A stretch of 48,828 nt of DNA from Prosthecobacter debontii (GTDB lineage Bacteria > Verrucomicrobiota > Verrucomicrobiia > Chthoniobacterales > Chthoniobacteraceae), in the NCBI GenBank assembly GCA_945905735.1, contig CAMDQC010000019.1:1-48828 (forward strand), read 5' to 3'. Shown piece by piece: positions 1-8,579 of the stretch. The notes under the pieces were generated by a model, which was not told where the DNA came from, did not search any database, and saw only the letters and a list, made by a program, of their open reading frames with translations. A program made the translations under genes and the position numbers. Within the stretch, counting starts at the first letter, position 1. Every line of letters starts with the position of its first letter.

Positions 1-595
1 CGTGATTGCGCTTTGCCGCCTCTTCACTTTGAAGCCCCCACGCACGACTCACCCACACGTGACACTCAGTCACGCCGCCAATTGCGCCACCCTGAATCAG
101 CTCTACCACCCGACGGTAATTTTTCAGCGCGTGAATCTGCGTGCCCATCTGCGTGGCAACGCCCGCCGCCTTGGCAGCCTCGCGGATTTTGCGGCACTCC
201 CAGACGTTGTGGGTGAGCGGCTTTTCGCAATAGACGTGCTTTTTCATCCGCAGCGCGGGCAGCGTGGCAAGGGCGTGCGTGTGCTCGGCAGTGCTCACGG
301 CCACGGCGTCGAAGTCCTTAAACTCGTCGTAGAGCTTGCGGAAATCGGCGAACGTTTTCGCCCCGGGATATTTCTTCGCAGCGGCGGCGAGGTTGTTCGC
401 ATTCACGTCGCAAAGCGCGACGATGTTTTCGCCCGCGCCCGCGATTTCGGCGAGGTTGCCCGCGCCGCGTCCGCCGCAGCCGATGATTGCGACATTGAGC
501 TTCTTGCCCGCCTGCGCCCGCACGAATGCAGGCGCGATGGATGTAGCGAGGATGGTGGTGAGGAATTGGCGACGACTGAAGGTTCTGGAATTCAT
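1..595 (-). CDS. Gfo/Idh/MocA family oxidoreductase, secreted (N-terminal part; cut by window edge)
   Basis: The first 198 residues are visible, reading leftwards from ATG 595-593; the rest lies outside the window. The N-terminus has a twin-arginine motif (SRRQFL, residues 7-12) and a hydrophobic stretch ending near residue 29, so Tat export is likely. A Rossmann nucleotide-binding motif follows ([10 protein letters not shown], about 35-44), and the family EKP motif is at 124-126, where the lysine is the usual catalytic residue. Tat-exported members are abundant in Verrucomicrobia and Planctomycetes and are thought to act on sugars or polyols with NAD(P). The substrate cannot be told. It is divergent from the lipoprotein gene at 678. 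Confidence 0.9.
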   Translation of the reverse strand, partial: MNSRTFSRRQFLTTILATSIAPAFVRAQAGKKLNVAIIGCGGRGAGNLAEIAGAGENIVALCDVNANNLAAAAKKYPGAKTFADFRKLYDEFKDFDAVAVSTAEHTHALATLPALRMKKHVYCEKPLTHNVWECRKIREAAKAAGVATQMGTQIHALKNYRRVVELIQGGAIGGVTECHVWVSRAWGLQSEEAAKRNH

Positions 596-627
596 AGCGG
601 CGTGCGGTCTATCGCGCACGTTTCCAA

Positions 628-649
628 GGCGCAAGGGAACTCTTGCGCC
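628..649. promoter_or_regulatory. Perfect 8-bp inverted repeat in a divergent intergenic region
   Basis: GGCGCAAG (628-635) and CTTGCGCC (642-649) form a perfect palindrome around a 6-nt spacer. It sits between the divergent starts at 595 and 678, so it could be an operator for either gene or a leader hairpin of the 678 transcript. No T-tract follows on either strand, which argues against a classical terminator. Confidence 0.45.
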
Positions 650-677
650 GAATCCATCACAATAAGACAATCACACC

Positions 678-929
678 ATGAAACTCATCATTGCCTGCGC
701 TGTCGCCATCGCCTTTTCCGCCTGCGGAGAAAAGAAGCTAAATCTCGGTGACTACCCGCTCGATACATGCGTGGTCGCCGGCAAAAAACTCGGCAGTATG
801 GGCGAGCCCTACGCGTTCGAATTCGAGGGCAAGAAAGTCTATTTCTGCTGCAAAGGCTGCAAAGAAGACTTCAACGCCGCCCCCCAAAAATACCTCGCGA
901 AGATCGAGGCGGCGAAGGCGAAGAAGTAA
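678..929 (+). CDS. Small lipoprotein with a YHS/TRASH-like metal-binding domain
   Basis: This is an 83-aa protein. Residues 1-15 are a lipoprotein signal with lipobox FSAC, so Cys16 would be lipidated and the protein held at a membrane facing the periplasm. The mature part has a Cys at 31 (DTCVVAGKKL) and an FCCKGC cluster at 56-61 followed by an F and a P, the pattern of YHS/TRASH domains that bind transition metals. It probably binds a heavy metal such as copper; that role is inferred from the domain. It converges with the DUF1501 gene, whose stop is 3 bp away. Confidence 0.82.
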   Translation: MKLIIACAVAIAFSACGEKKLNLGDYPLDTCVVAGKKLGSMGEPYAFEFEGKKVYFCCKGCKEDFNAAPQKYLAKIEAAKAKK

Positions 930-932
930 CGC

Positions 933-2198
933 CTACGCAAACACACCCAACGCGGCCCTGCCTTTGTTGCCCACGGTGAATGGGCGACCGCTTGGCGCGA
1001 TGACTTCCTTCTCTATCGGCATCCCTGCAGCCCACGCGATGGTCGCGTGGAAATCGCCCGGCGTGACCGGATTGTCCTTCGCTTTGTAGCCTTTCTCGTC
1101 GCTGCTTCCGTAAACGAAGCCGCGCTTTGCGCCGCCGCCCGCGAGCACGGTGCTGAATGCGAGCGGATGATGCCCGCGTCCGTTGCCGTCGAAAGTCGGC
1201 TTGCGCCCAAACTCCGTGGTGACGGCGACGAGGGTGCTGTCGAGCAGGCCGCGCGCGTCGAGGTCGGCGACGAGTGCGGCGAATGCGCGGTCGAACTCCC
1301 CACCGCGATCTTCCATCCCGTCTTCGAGTTCCTTGTGCATGTCCCAGCCGCCGCTGTGGACTTCCACAAAGCGCACGCCGCCTTCCACGAGTCTCCGTGC
1401 GAGCAGGCAGCCCTGGCCGAATTTGTTGCGCCCGTAGCGGTCGCGAACCTCAGCTTTCTCGGCGTTGATATCGAACGCGGCGAGGTCGCTGCTCTTCATC
1501 AGCTGCATCGTCGTGTCGTAGAAATCGTTGTACGCGCGGACGTTTTCATCCGGCACGCTCTTGGAAAACGAGGCATCGAGCTGCGCGAGGAGCTGTGTGC
1601 GTTTTGCAGCTTTCTCATCAGGAACTGTCGCCTTCGAGTTTGCGAGCCCGGCGTCCGGATCAAGGATGGGCAGCGGCGAATATGTAGCGGGGAAAAAGCC
1701 GTTGCCGTGCGCGGAGCTGTGGTTCACGGCGACGGACGACGGGAGCGTCTTGCTGCTCGCGCCGAGGTAGTGCTGCCCCCACGCGCCGATCGTAGGGTGG
1801 ACGATGGTGCCGCGTTTTTCAAAGCCCGTGCGCATCAGGTAGCGCGCATTCTCGTGAACGCCGACTTTCGCTGCCATTGAGCGAATAACGGTGATTTTGT
1901 CCGCGACCTTCACCGTCTCGGGAAGGAACGACGTGAGCTGAAAGCCCGCCTTCGTGCTCACCGCCGAGCCGGGGCCCTTCGAGGCACCTTCCTTCGGGTC
2001 GAATGAGTCGATGTGCGACAATCCGCCATCGAGGTGAATCATGATGATGCGCTTCGCCTTGCCGAAGCCCGCGCCGCGCTGTTCGGCAGCAGCCGCCCCG
2101 GCAAAGAATGGCAGAATGGTGAGCCCGAAAGCCGCGCGTGCGCAGCGTTCGACAAATGTGCGGCGGTCCTGTGGGTCGCGGAGAATATTGGTGTTCAT
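933..2198 (-). CDS. DUF1501 domain protein (alkaline-phosphatase/sulfatase-like fold), Tat-exported
   Basis: This 421-aa protein starts at ATG 2198, 4 bp after the stop of the DUF1549/DUF1553 gene; the longer reading starting at 2252 would overlap that gene without need. The N-terminus carries RR at 12-13 in DRRTF, then a hydrophobic segment to about residue 38, a Tat-type signal. The DUF1501 signature HLDGGLSHIDSFDPK is at 55-69, and EFGR and GRGHHP motifs appear in the C-terminal third. The family belongs to the alkaline-phosphatase superfamily and has no settled reaction. The pairing with DUF1549/DUF1553 is typical of Planctomycetes and Verrucomicrobia and is thought to serve degradation of complex carbohydrates. 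Confidence 0.93.
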   Translation of the reverse strand: MNTNILRDPQDRRTFVERCARAAFGLTILPFFAGAAAAEQRGAGFGKAKRIIMIHLDGGLSHIDSFDPKEGASKGPGSAVSTKAGFQLTSFLPETVKVADKITVIRSMAAKVGVHENARYLMRTGFEKRGTIVHPTIGAWGQHYLGASSKTLPSSVAVNHSSAHGNGFFPATYSPLPILDPDAGLANSKATVPDEKAAKRTQLLAQLDASFSKSVPDENVRAYNDFYDTTMQLMKSSDLAAFDINAEKAEVRDRYGRNKFGQGCLLARRLVEGGVRFVEVHSGGWDMHKELEDGMEDRGGEFDRAFAALVADLDARGLLDSTLVAVTTEFGRKPTFDGNGRGHHPLAFSTVLAGGGAKRGFVYGSSDEKGYKAKDNPVTPGDFHATIAWAAGMPIEKEVIAPSGRPFTVGNKGRAALGVFA

Positions 2199-2202
2199 AG
2201 AA

Positions 2203-4353
2203 TTATTGTACGAAAAGAAACTCGCGGCTGTTGAGCAGCGTCCACGCGACATCCGTCAGCGCCAACCCGCCTTCGAGCGATTTTGTCGCTGCGGCGCGCT
2301 CGGTGATGCTCGGCTTGCGGGCGAGGAAACTCAGGTAAAGCGAATCCACCTGCTCATCGCGACCCTTCGCGCTGTTCGCCGCGACCACTGCGGACGAGTT
2401 CGAATCGCTGATGAGCTGGCCGATAGGGCCGTTCATCATCATGAGCGCTTGCGGCACGCTGCCGTCGGTTGTGTTGCTGTCCGCGACGAGCCGGTCGCTC
2501 TGGCCGAAGAGTCGGAGAAAATGCGACTCTGGTGCCGGTTGCGGCAGCTCACTTGCGCGGGCCAAGAGCAATCCGTTTCGCTGCTGCGGTTTAACGCCTT
2601 CGTAGGCTGCCATCAGCTTCTGTGGGTTTACACCCTTCCCTTTTTTCCCGCCGCCGCCGTAGCCGCCCATCTGCATTCCCGCTTCTTTCGCACGCTCGAT
2701 GACGACTTTGAAGTTCGCCGCCGTCATCTCATTTCCCGGCAGCGAAAAGAGCTGCATCTCATCGCCGCGACGCAGCAGCGCGTTGTCCACTTCGCGTCCG
2801 CTGGCCAGCACCAGCACACTGTCCCACGTCTGCTCCGCAGTCATGCGACGCAGGAGCGGGCCGGGGAAAAGATACGGACCTTTTTCCAAATCCGGCGTGA
2901 GACTCGCGGCACGCTGATACGTCTGCGAATTAAAGAGCACGCGTTGAAACTGCCGCAGGTCGAACTTCGCCGCCTTCATGATGGTCGTGAGATGCCCCAG
3001 CAACTGTGGGTTGCTCGCCTTCGTCAGATCATCGAGGTCGCTCACCGGTTCCTGCACCGCGAGGCCGAAGACCTTCTTCCACGTGCGGTTCGCGATATTC
3101 GTGGCGAAGCGTGGGTTTTCCGGATTCGTCATCCACTTCGCGAACTCGTCGCGCAGCGTCTGCGGATTCGAGCTGTTCACTTGATAAGACGGCATCTTTG
3201 CGTCGCCCGAAGCCCACGAAATGAGGCGCGGAGTCACCGGCGAACCGGGCTTCGCATCGTCGTATTTATAGTCCTTGGGGAAATCGAGCTCCTGCTTTCC
3301 GGTGTCGAGCAGCCGGAATACATTCACACCCGCGATTTGCTGCACCTGCCGCTTATCCAGCCCCGTCGCGGCACCCTTCCCATTGGTAAGTTTGCGCGCC
3401 TTGCCGTAGGCCCCTTGGTCGTAGCCATCCGTCGCTCCGAAAAACGCCGCCATCTCGTAAAAATCCCGCTGCGTCCAATGCGCCAGCGGATGATCATGAC
3501 ACTGCGCACACGCCACATTCGCGCCGAGGAACGTCGTCAGCATGTTCGACACACCATCCAGCGGCATCTGCGCATCGCGCAAAAGGAATCCCGCTGCCCC
3601 ATTCTCGCACAGCTTCCCATCGGCGGTGAGCATGTCCTTTACGAGCGCATCCCAAGGACGATCTGCTGCGAGCTGGTCTTTCAACCAATCCTGGAAAAGA
3701 TACGCCCGAGCCCCTTTACCGAACTCGTCCTGCACGCGGAACGTGTCGGCGAGCCAGTTATACATGTGCATCGTGTAGCCCGGCGAATGCAGCAGCGAGT
3801 CGATGAGCTTCGCCCGTTTATCCGGCGCAGCGTTTCCCAGAAAAGACGACGCCTCTTCCGCAGTCGGCACGCGACCCACGGTATCGAGATACAGCCGACG
3901 CACAAACTGCTCGTCCGAAACCGGGACGTTAAATTTGAGCCCTTTTGACACCAGCGTCGTCCCGATGAGGTGATCGATTTGATAAGCCGCCTGCTTCACA
4001 TACGCGTCCTGAAACCGGCTCTCGTTCAACTTCGCCGCGAACGCCCGCGCGAACGCCCCATCCGCCGGGACGAGCGTATCGAGATTCAGCCGGAGCGTCT
4101 GCCCGGCCCTCGTCTGCACCGTGCAGATACTGCCCCCAAGCGCACAAAACGCTGCTTCAATTTTTCGCCCCTGCGGGTCACTCCACACATGCCACGGCGA
4201 GCTGAGATCCATAGTCGGCGCCTTTGGGGCCACGGGCTTGACTGGAGTCGGTGTCTCCAGTGCCTGCCGCCGATTTTTACCCTTCCCTAAAGGAGCGGCG
4301 GATAAGGTGGCCACGGCAGCCGTGGCGATGAGCGAGAAAACGATGCGGTTCAT
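2203..4353 (-). CDS. SHD1-like / DUF1549 / DUF1553 secreted protein with a CxxCH motif
   Basis: This 716-aa protein has a Sec signal at residues 1-20 (cleavage near SAA). After a proline-rich linker, a short SHD1-like module (WSDPQGRKIEAAF, then a GQTLRL-type strand) spans about 55-105. DUF1549 follows, with the VRRLYLDTVGRVPT motif and a CAQCHDHP sequence that matches a CxxCH heme c attachment site. The C-terminal third is DUF1553. The protein is probably periplasmic and transcribed with the DUF1501 gene 4 bp downstream. Function is unknown; the heme site suggests electron transfer. The full length and all domains look intact. Confidence 0.93.
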   Translation of the reverse strand: MNRIVFSLIATAAVATLSAAPLGKGKNRRQALETPTPVKPVAPKAPTMDLSSPWHVWSDPQGRKIEAAFCALGGSICTVQTRAGQTLRLNLDTLVPADGAFARAFAAKLNESRFQDAYVKQAAYQIDHLIGTTLVSKGLKFNVPVSDEQFVRRLYLDTVGRVPTAEEASSFLGNAAPDKRAKLIDSLLHSPGYTMHMYNWLADTFRVQDEFGKGARAYLFQDWLKDQLAADRPWDALVKDMLTADGKLCENGAAGFLLRDAQMPLDGVSNMLTTFLGANVACAQCHDHPLAHWTQRDFYEMAAFFGATDGYDQGAYGKARKLTNGKGAATGLDKRQVQQIAGVNVFRLLDTGKQELDFPKDYKYDDAKPGSPVTPRLISWASGDAKMPSYQVNSSNPQTLRDEFAKWMTNPENPRFATNIANRTWKKVFGLAVQEPVSDLDDLTKASNPQLLGHLTTIMKAAKFDLRQFQRVLFNSQTYQRAASLTPDLEKGPYLFPGPLLRRMTAEQTWDSVLVLASGREVDNALLRRGDEMQLFSLPGNEMTAANFKVVIERAKEAGMQMGGYGGGGKKGKGVNPQKLMAAYEGVKPQQRNGLLLARASELPQPAPESHFLRLFGQSDRLVADSNTTDGSVPQALMMMNGPIGQLISDSNSSAVVAANSAKGRDEQVDSLYLSFLARKPSITERAAATKSLEGGLALTDVAWTLLNSREFLFVQ

Positions 4354-4410
4354 AAGAGTGGATGCTGACGGGGTAATAGCACCCGCTCACCCGATTTGGA
4401 CAATGGGGAA

Positions 4411-4466
4411 AATGACGAATGACGAATAACGAATGACGAGGTTCGCCGAGTTCGTCATTCGTCATT
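4411..4466. repeat. Palindrome of 7-bp tandem units directly after a stop codon (copy 1)
   Basis: The 16-mer AATGACGAATGACGAA at 4411-4426 is exactly inverted at 4451-4466 (TTCGTCATTCGTCATT). Another degenerate unit lies at about 4426-4440. Read on the minus strand, the arm begins one base after the TAA (4470-4468) of the outer-membrane protein gene, so its mRNA would end in a long stem. The same 16-mer recurs at 33887-33902, again next to a minus-strand stop codon. It may be a terminator, an mRNA-stabilising hairpin or a small dispersed repeat. Confidence 0.8.
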
Positions 4467-4467
4467 C

Positions 4468-5460
4468 TTAAAACCTCACGCTCAGCGTCAGCCCCGCCCC
4501 ACTGTCCCATTTACCGTAGTCGGCGACGAGTGTGTCGGTGGAGTTGCGGTTTTCGTAGCCGATGAATGCGCGGACGCTGGCTGCCTCGCCGAGCGCGTAG
4601 CTGAGCCCGAGGCCGAGGGAATTATACATGTCGTTGCGGTCGCTGTTCTCGGTGTAGTGCGACCATTGGATGCGGTAGTAGGGCTGCGCGACAAGGCCGG
4701 GCGCTAGTTCGTAGCTGTAGGTGATGCCGAAAGAGGTATCGAGCCGGTCGTTGATGTGGGCGACGATGTCATCGGTATGCGTCCAATGATATGCGCCGTA
4801 GAGCCCGGCGGTGAGCGCGGCTTTTTCACCGAAGTTGAAGTTGCGCTCTACGAACCACGAGGGGACGAGTTCGGTGTAAAACTCCGCCCATTCGTCTTCG
4901 CGGCTGAGGAGACGGTTGTGGTCGAGCGCGACGCCGGTGGTCCAGTTTTCGCCAAAGGTGTGGCGGGCTTGGAGAAAGAAGGTGGAGACTGCGAAGTCGA
5001 AGTTGTTCAGCCCGGAGCCGGAGTCGTTCAGGCTGTAGAGCCACCATTGGTGCCGGTAGCCAGCCTTGGCGGCGACTTGCTTACCGAGCAGGTCGAAGGC
5101 AGGGAAGTTCACGGCTGCTTGGATGGTCGTGACCATGAGGCTGGTGTCGGAGTTGCCCTTTTCGGTGAGGAGCGCGTTCGACGTGTAGTAGAGCTGCGTG
5201 TCCACGAGCGCCTCAAACCACTGGTGCTTCGCCGCCGCACCTTGCGTAGGCATGAGCAGGAATTGCGGGCCGACATCGTCCAGTTCGCCGGGGTAAAGCT
5301 CCGGCGCGACTTGCTCGGTGATCGCGCGCTTGAGCAGCGTGGTGGATTTGGTGCGCGTATTGGCACCTTGGACTGCGGAAATCGCGCGGTCGGCTGGCGA
5401 CTGGGCGGCGACTTCGGCGGCGATAAAGAGAAGCGGGAGTGTGGCGAGGATGTGTTTCAT
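4468..5460 (-). CDS. Outer-membrane beta-barrel protein
   Basis: This 330-aa protein has a clear signal peptide (residues 1-19, cleavage after AAQ or VAA). The mature part has alternating polar/aromatic strands (many Y, W and H in strand-like segments) and ends in F (SVRF), the usual last-strand signature recognised by the BAM complex. No enzymatic motif is seen. It lies 27 bp downstream of the FecR-domain gene on the same strand, so the two are probably co-expressed and may work together at the cell surface. Specific function is unknown. Confidence 0.82.
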   Translation of the reverse strand: MKHILATLPLLFIAAEVAAQSPADRAISAVQGANTRTKSTTLLKRAITEQVAPELYPGELDDVGPQFLLMPTQGAAAKHQWFEALVDTQLYYTSNALLTEKGNSDTSLMVTTIQAAVNFPAFDLLGKQVAAKAGYRHQWWLYSLNDSGSGLNNFDFAVSTFFLQARHTFGENWTTGVALDHNRLLSREDEWAEFYTELVPSWFVERNFNFGEKAALTAGLYGAYHWTHTDDIVAHINDRLDTSFGITYSYELAPGLVAQPYYRIQWSHYTENSDRNDMYNSLGLGLSYALGEAASVRAFIGYENRNSTDTLVADYGKWDSGAGLTLSVRF

Positions 5461-5487
5461 TTTGAGAAAAAAGAATGCGGGTGAGAG

Positions 5488-7455
5488 TTAGCGGAGACGT
5501 GGGCGGATGACGATGCCCGGCCCTTGAGGTGTGCCGGGGCCGGATACCGGTGTGCCGTTTTGGAGGATGACGGGGTCATTCGCATTCAGGATAGGCGAAC
5601 CGGCGTAGCGGACGTTGCGGACGAAGTTCACTCTGCCGGGAACGACGGAGGCGTTCGTGTTCGGGCGCGCAGCCAGCGTGCCGATTGCGGATTCGAGCCA
5701 GACGCGCGAGCCGTTGCGGAAGTTCACATCCGCCAGCGCGATGGTGCGCGCCTGCATATACATATCATTCGCGGTGAAGCGGACGCCGGAAATGGAGAGC
5801 AAGTTCGCAGCGTTCAGGCGCACGGTTGCCGCGTTCGGCATCGGGCCAGAGTTGCCGTCGGGATTCCCCGGTGTCCCATCCGAGATGCGGACTAAATTGA
5901 GCGACAAATTGTTGGCGCTGATGGCGATTTGAGGGGCACGGATGCTGGCGTTGCGAATCGTCGTATCCCCGCTGCCGAATATCTCGATGCCGCCTGCCGA
6001 GCCGAAGTTCGAGTAGCCCGCTGGCAGTGCGCCGTCGTTGTTAAACAGCATGGGCAGCGTCACGTCCGACATGCCCTGCGCTTTGTCAATCGTGAGCGAT
6101 CCGCTGGAGTTGATGCGGACACCTTTCGGCGCGGCAACTTGCACTCCGGCGAGCGAGATGTTCCCGCCCCCGATGGCGATGCCGCCCGTCTCGTTCACGA
6201 TGTCTATTTGCGACAGCGAGAAGTTCTTTTCAAACTGCACATCCAGCTCGCCGCGCGGCATATCCGTCATCGCCGTCCCGTGGCCAAACGCCAAGATTGC
6301 CAGCACTTCCGACGATGCACGGATGGTGATGCCGGGCGTATTGCGCACGGTCCCGCCCGCCGAGAGGAAGAGCTGTCCGGGGAACTCGGAGAAGTCCAAA
6401 GACTTCGTGAGCGACAGGTCGCTCGTGGCGAAAAACTGCACCAAGTCGCGGCCTGCAAACGGCGCGAGATTCACGCTCGCGCTGTCGAAAGTGATGTTGT
6501 TCCCGAGGAACACCGCCGGAGATACGGCCACCCGCGCCGTGCTCGCATCCGTCGTCTCATTCCCCGCATCGAACAGGATCGGCGGAGTGGCAAACTCGTT
6601 CACATTATAGCCGGGGCCAAACAGCCGCGCGGGATCCAGATCGGGCGTCGCGATGATGGCATCGCTGCTCACCGCCGCCACAAATGGGGACGCCCCTCCC
6701 GCCGCCGCCTGTTCGTTCACAAGTTGCGTCTCCTTCACTGCGCTGAGCTGGATCGCGACATCCGGCGACCCACTCGCCAGCAAGCCGGTGACTTGGATTT
6801 TTCCACTGGCGATTTCCTTTTCCTGCGCAGCCACAGCAGCGGCGATCTTGCCCAGCGAAGGCAGCGGACGCTTGAAGCCACGGACCAGCTTCGACGTGCC
6901 CGTCTGCTCGCGGAGCTGGAAATTAAACGGAGCCGAGATGGCCCCGCCCGGCATCGCATACACGAGCTGCCCCGCCGTGAGCGTCCGCGTCCCGCCCTTG
7001 CCTGTCACGCGGCCTTTTCCCTCCAGCAGCAGCACCTTAAAGCCTCCGTTCTTCGTGGAAGAGACGATCATCGTGGTACCGAGCACCGCAGCCGATGCCG
7101 CGCTCGTGCGGATCGTCCCTCCGCCTTTGCCGCTGGGGCTTTGGAAGAGGATGCTCCCTTTATCGAGATTGATCTCCCGTCCGTCCTGCTGAAACGAAAA
7201 GAGCGTATTTTGCCCGACTCGCGTCACCGTCTGGTCCGCAGAAATCATCTCCGCCCGCGAATCCGGCCCTGTGCGGAGAACATTGGGCGCATCGAATTGC
7301 GACTGCGGTTTTGCCGCCGAGGATTTCTTTGTCGCCCGGTCGATGATGGAGACGCTATTCACTGCTTCGGTGATCGTCGCGCGGTCAATGGGTGCCGCCG
7401 ATAGGCAGAGCGGAATCATCGCGACGATTCCGAGCAATAGAGGTTTCGTATTCAT
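5488..7455 (-). CDS. Secreted FecR-domain protein with a repetitive, probably beta-helical C-terminal region
   Basis: This 655-aa protein starts at ATG 7455, where a good signal peptide begins (residues 1-20, cleavage at LSAAP); the upstream extension to 7509 is charged and unlikely. Residues about 25-170 form a FecR domain (a NVLRTGPDSRAEM segment, an LDKGSILF strand, and a GGTRTLTAGQ turn). The remaining 480 residues are rich in short strands with N, G, V, I and L, such as repeated NISL- and DVNF-like steps, suggesting a filamentous beta-helix. There is no TonB or sigma-factor partner, so this is not the classical FecIR system. The barrel gene directly downstream may be its exporter or anchor; that is an inference. 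Confidence 0.82.
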   Translation of the reverse strand: MNTKPLLLGIVAMIPLCLSAAPIDRATITEAVNSVSIIDRATKKSSAAKPQSQFDAPNVLRTGPDSRAEMISADQTVTRVGQNTLFSFQQDGREINLDKGSILFQSPSGKGGGTIRTSAASAAVLGTTMIVSSTKNGGFKVLLLEGKGRVTGKGGTRTLTAGQLVYAMPGGAISAPFNFQLREQTGTSKLVRGFKRPLPSLGKIAAAVAAQEKEIASGKIQVTGLLASGSPDVAIQLSAVKETQLVNEQAAAGGASPFVAAVSSDAIIATPDLDPARLFGPGYNVNEFATPPILFDAGNETTDASTARVAVSPAVFLGNNITFDSASVNLAPFAGRDLVQFFATSDLSLTKSLDFSEFPGQLFLSAGGTVRNTPGITIRASSEVLAILAFGHGTAMTDMPRGELDVQFEKNFSLSQIDIVNETGGIAIGGGNISLAGVQVAAPKGVRINSSGSLTIDKAQGMSDVTLPMLFNNDGALPAGYSNFGSAGGIEIFGSGDTTIRNASIRAPQIAISANNLSLNLVRISDGTPGNPDGNSGPMPNAATVRLNAANLLSISGVRFTANDMYMQARTIALADVNFRNGSRVWLESAIGTLAARPNTNASVVPGRVNFVRNVRYAGSPILNANDPVILQNGTPVSGPGTPQGPGIVIRPRLR

Positions 7456-7544
7456 TCTGAAGCCATAACCACGTCCCACGCATCGGTCAAACTTTCGCTC
7501 TCTCTCCATGACCGGCTTCCTAGTTCCGGCGTGTAGAAATCGGA

Positions 7545-8456
7545 TTATTTTATGGCGACAGGCCCTTCGGGGACTTCGTCCTTTCCGCCGAGGAGGTGGC
7601 GAGCGAGGAAGGTCTTCATGTGAGCGATGAGTTCAGCGGAGAAGAAAACGTGCGCGCCGCCAGTGCCGGTGAGGAGGGTGCTGGGGACGCCGGCTTTTTC
7701 GAGTGCGGCGTCGAACTCTTGCACTTGTGCGTAAGGGACGAGGTTGTCTTTGGTGCCGTGGATGTGGAGGAAGGGCGGATCGTTTTTGGTGATGTGGGTG
7801 ATGGGGGATGCGGCTGTGGCGGCGTCTTTGTGGGCGCTGAGCGGGCCGCCGAGGAGTTTGGTAAGGGCCGTGCCGGGGGCTTCGACGCTGATGATACTGC
7901 CTTGGTCGCCGATGGTGAGGAGGTTGGCGGGGCCGCAGAAGTTGAGGACGCAGGTGACTTTGGTGGAGACGCCGCCGTTTTCGCCGAGGTCGCCTTCGAG
8001 TTCTTTCGGCCCGTCGCCGCTGGTGGTGCCGAGCAGGCTGACGAGGTGGCCGCCCGCTGAGATGCCGAAGACGGCAATGCGCTCCGGGTCTATGCCGTTT
8101 TCCGCTGCGTGGGCGCGGAGCCAGCGGATGGCGGCTTTGCAGTCGTGGAGCTGTGCGGGCCAGTGGGCTTGGTCGGTGAGCCGGTAGCCGATGGAGGCGC
8201 CGACGTAGTTGCCGTCAGTGATGAGGGTGGTGAGGATGCCGGCGTCGTCTTTGGATCCGCCTTCCCAGCCGCCGCCGTGGATATAGACGAGGAGCGGGCG
8301 GGGTTTGTCTGCGGCTTTTTTGGGGAGATAAAGGTCGAGGGCCTGCCGGCGGTTATCGGTCGCGGCGTAGGCGATGTTTTTGCGGACCTCGAAGTCTTTT
8401 GCAGAATCGGCGAGTGCGGTGAGTGTGAAGGCGAGGAAGGCAAATGTGGTGCGCAT
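7545..8456 (-). CDS. Alpha/beta hydrolase, secreted esterase-like (BD-FAE/Aes type)
   Basis: This 303-aa protein starts at ATG 8456, which opens a signal peptide (residues 1-17, cleavage after ADS or ALA). The oxyanion-hole motif HGGGW is at 60-64 and the nucleophile elbow GISAGG at 131-136 (Ser133). Asp237 (HGTKDN) and His269 (GGAHVF) complete the triad. This layout fits carbohydrate esterases and lipase-like hydrolases of the HSL/BD-FAE group. A periplasmic or extracellular role in deacylating sugars is plausible, but the substrate is unknown. It is divergent from the TPR gene at 8580. Confidence 0.9.
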   Translation of the reverse strand: MRTTFAFLAFTLTALADSAKDFEVRKNIAYAATDNRRQALDLYLPKKAADKPRPLLVYIHGGGWEGGSKDDAGILTTLITDGNYVGASIGYRLTDQAHWPAQLHDCKAAIRWLRAHAAENGIDPERIAVFGISAGGHLVSLLGTTSGDGPKELEGDLGENGGVSTKVTCVLNFCGPANLLTIGDQGSIISVEAPGTALTKLLGGPLSAHKDAATAASPITHITKNDPPFLHIHGTKDNLVPYAQVQEFDAALEKAGVPSTLLTGTGGAHVFFSAELIAHMKTFLARHLLGGKDEVPEGPVAIK

Positions 8457-8579
8457 GGGTGCGCTTTGAGCACATGCGGTGGAGAGTGGCACGATTATTC
8501 GGTGATTTTCAGGCTTGCATGGTGCTATGGGTGTTTGCTCTAGGCGGCGCTTCTGTTTGTAATGCCCACCAGAGACTAA

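Noticed and set aside
2041-3948. Long + strand open frame (635 aa) opposite the DUF1549/DUF1553 gene
   Set aside because: It is Arg/His-rich without any motif and lies wholly antisense to a recognised gene; a GC-rich shadow.
5929-7404. Long + strand open frame (491 aa) opposite the FecR gene
   Set aside because: Composition is Arg-rich with no recognisable motif, and it is antisense to a coherent secreted protein.
5488-7455. FecR/FecI-type iron signalling system
   Set aside because: No sigma factor, no TonB receptor and no inner-membrane helix in the FecR-domain protein.
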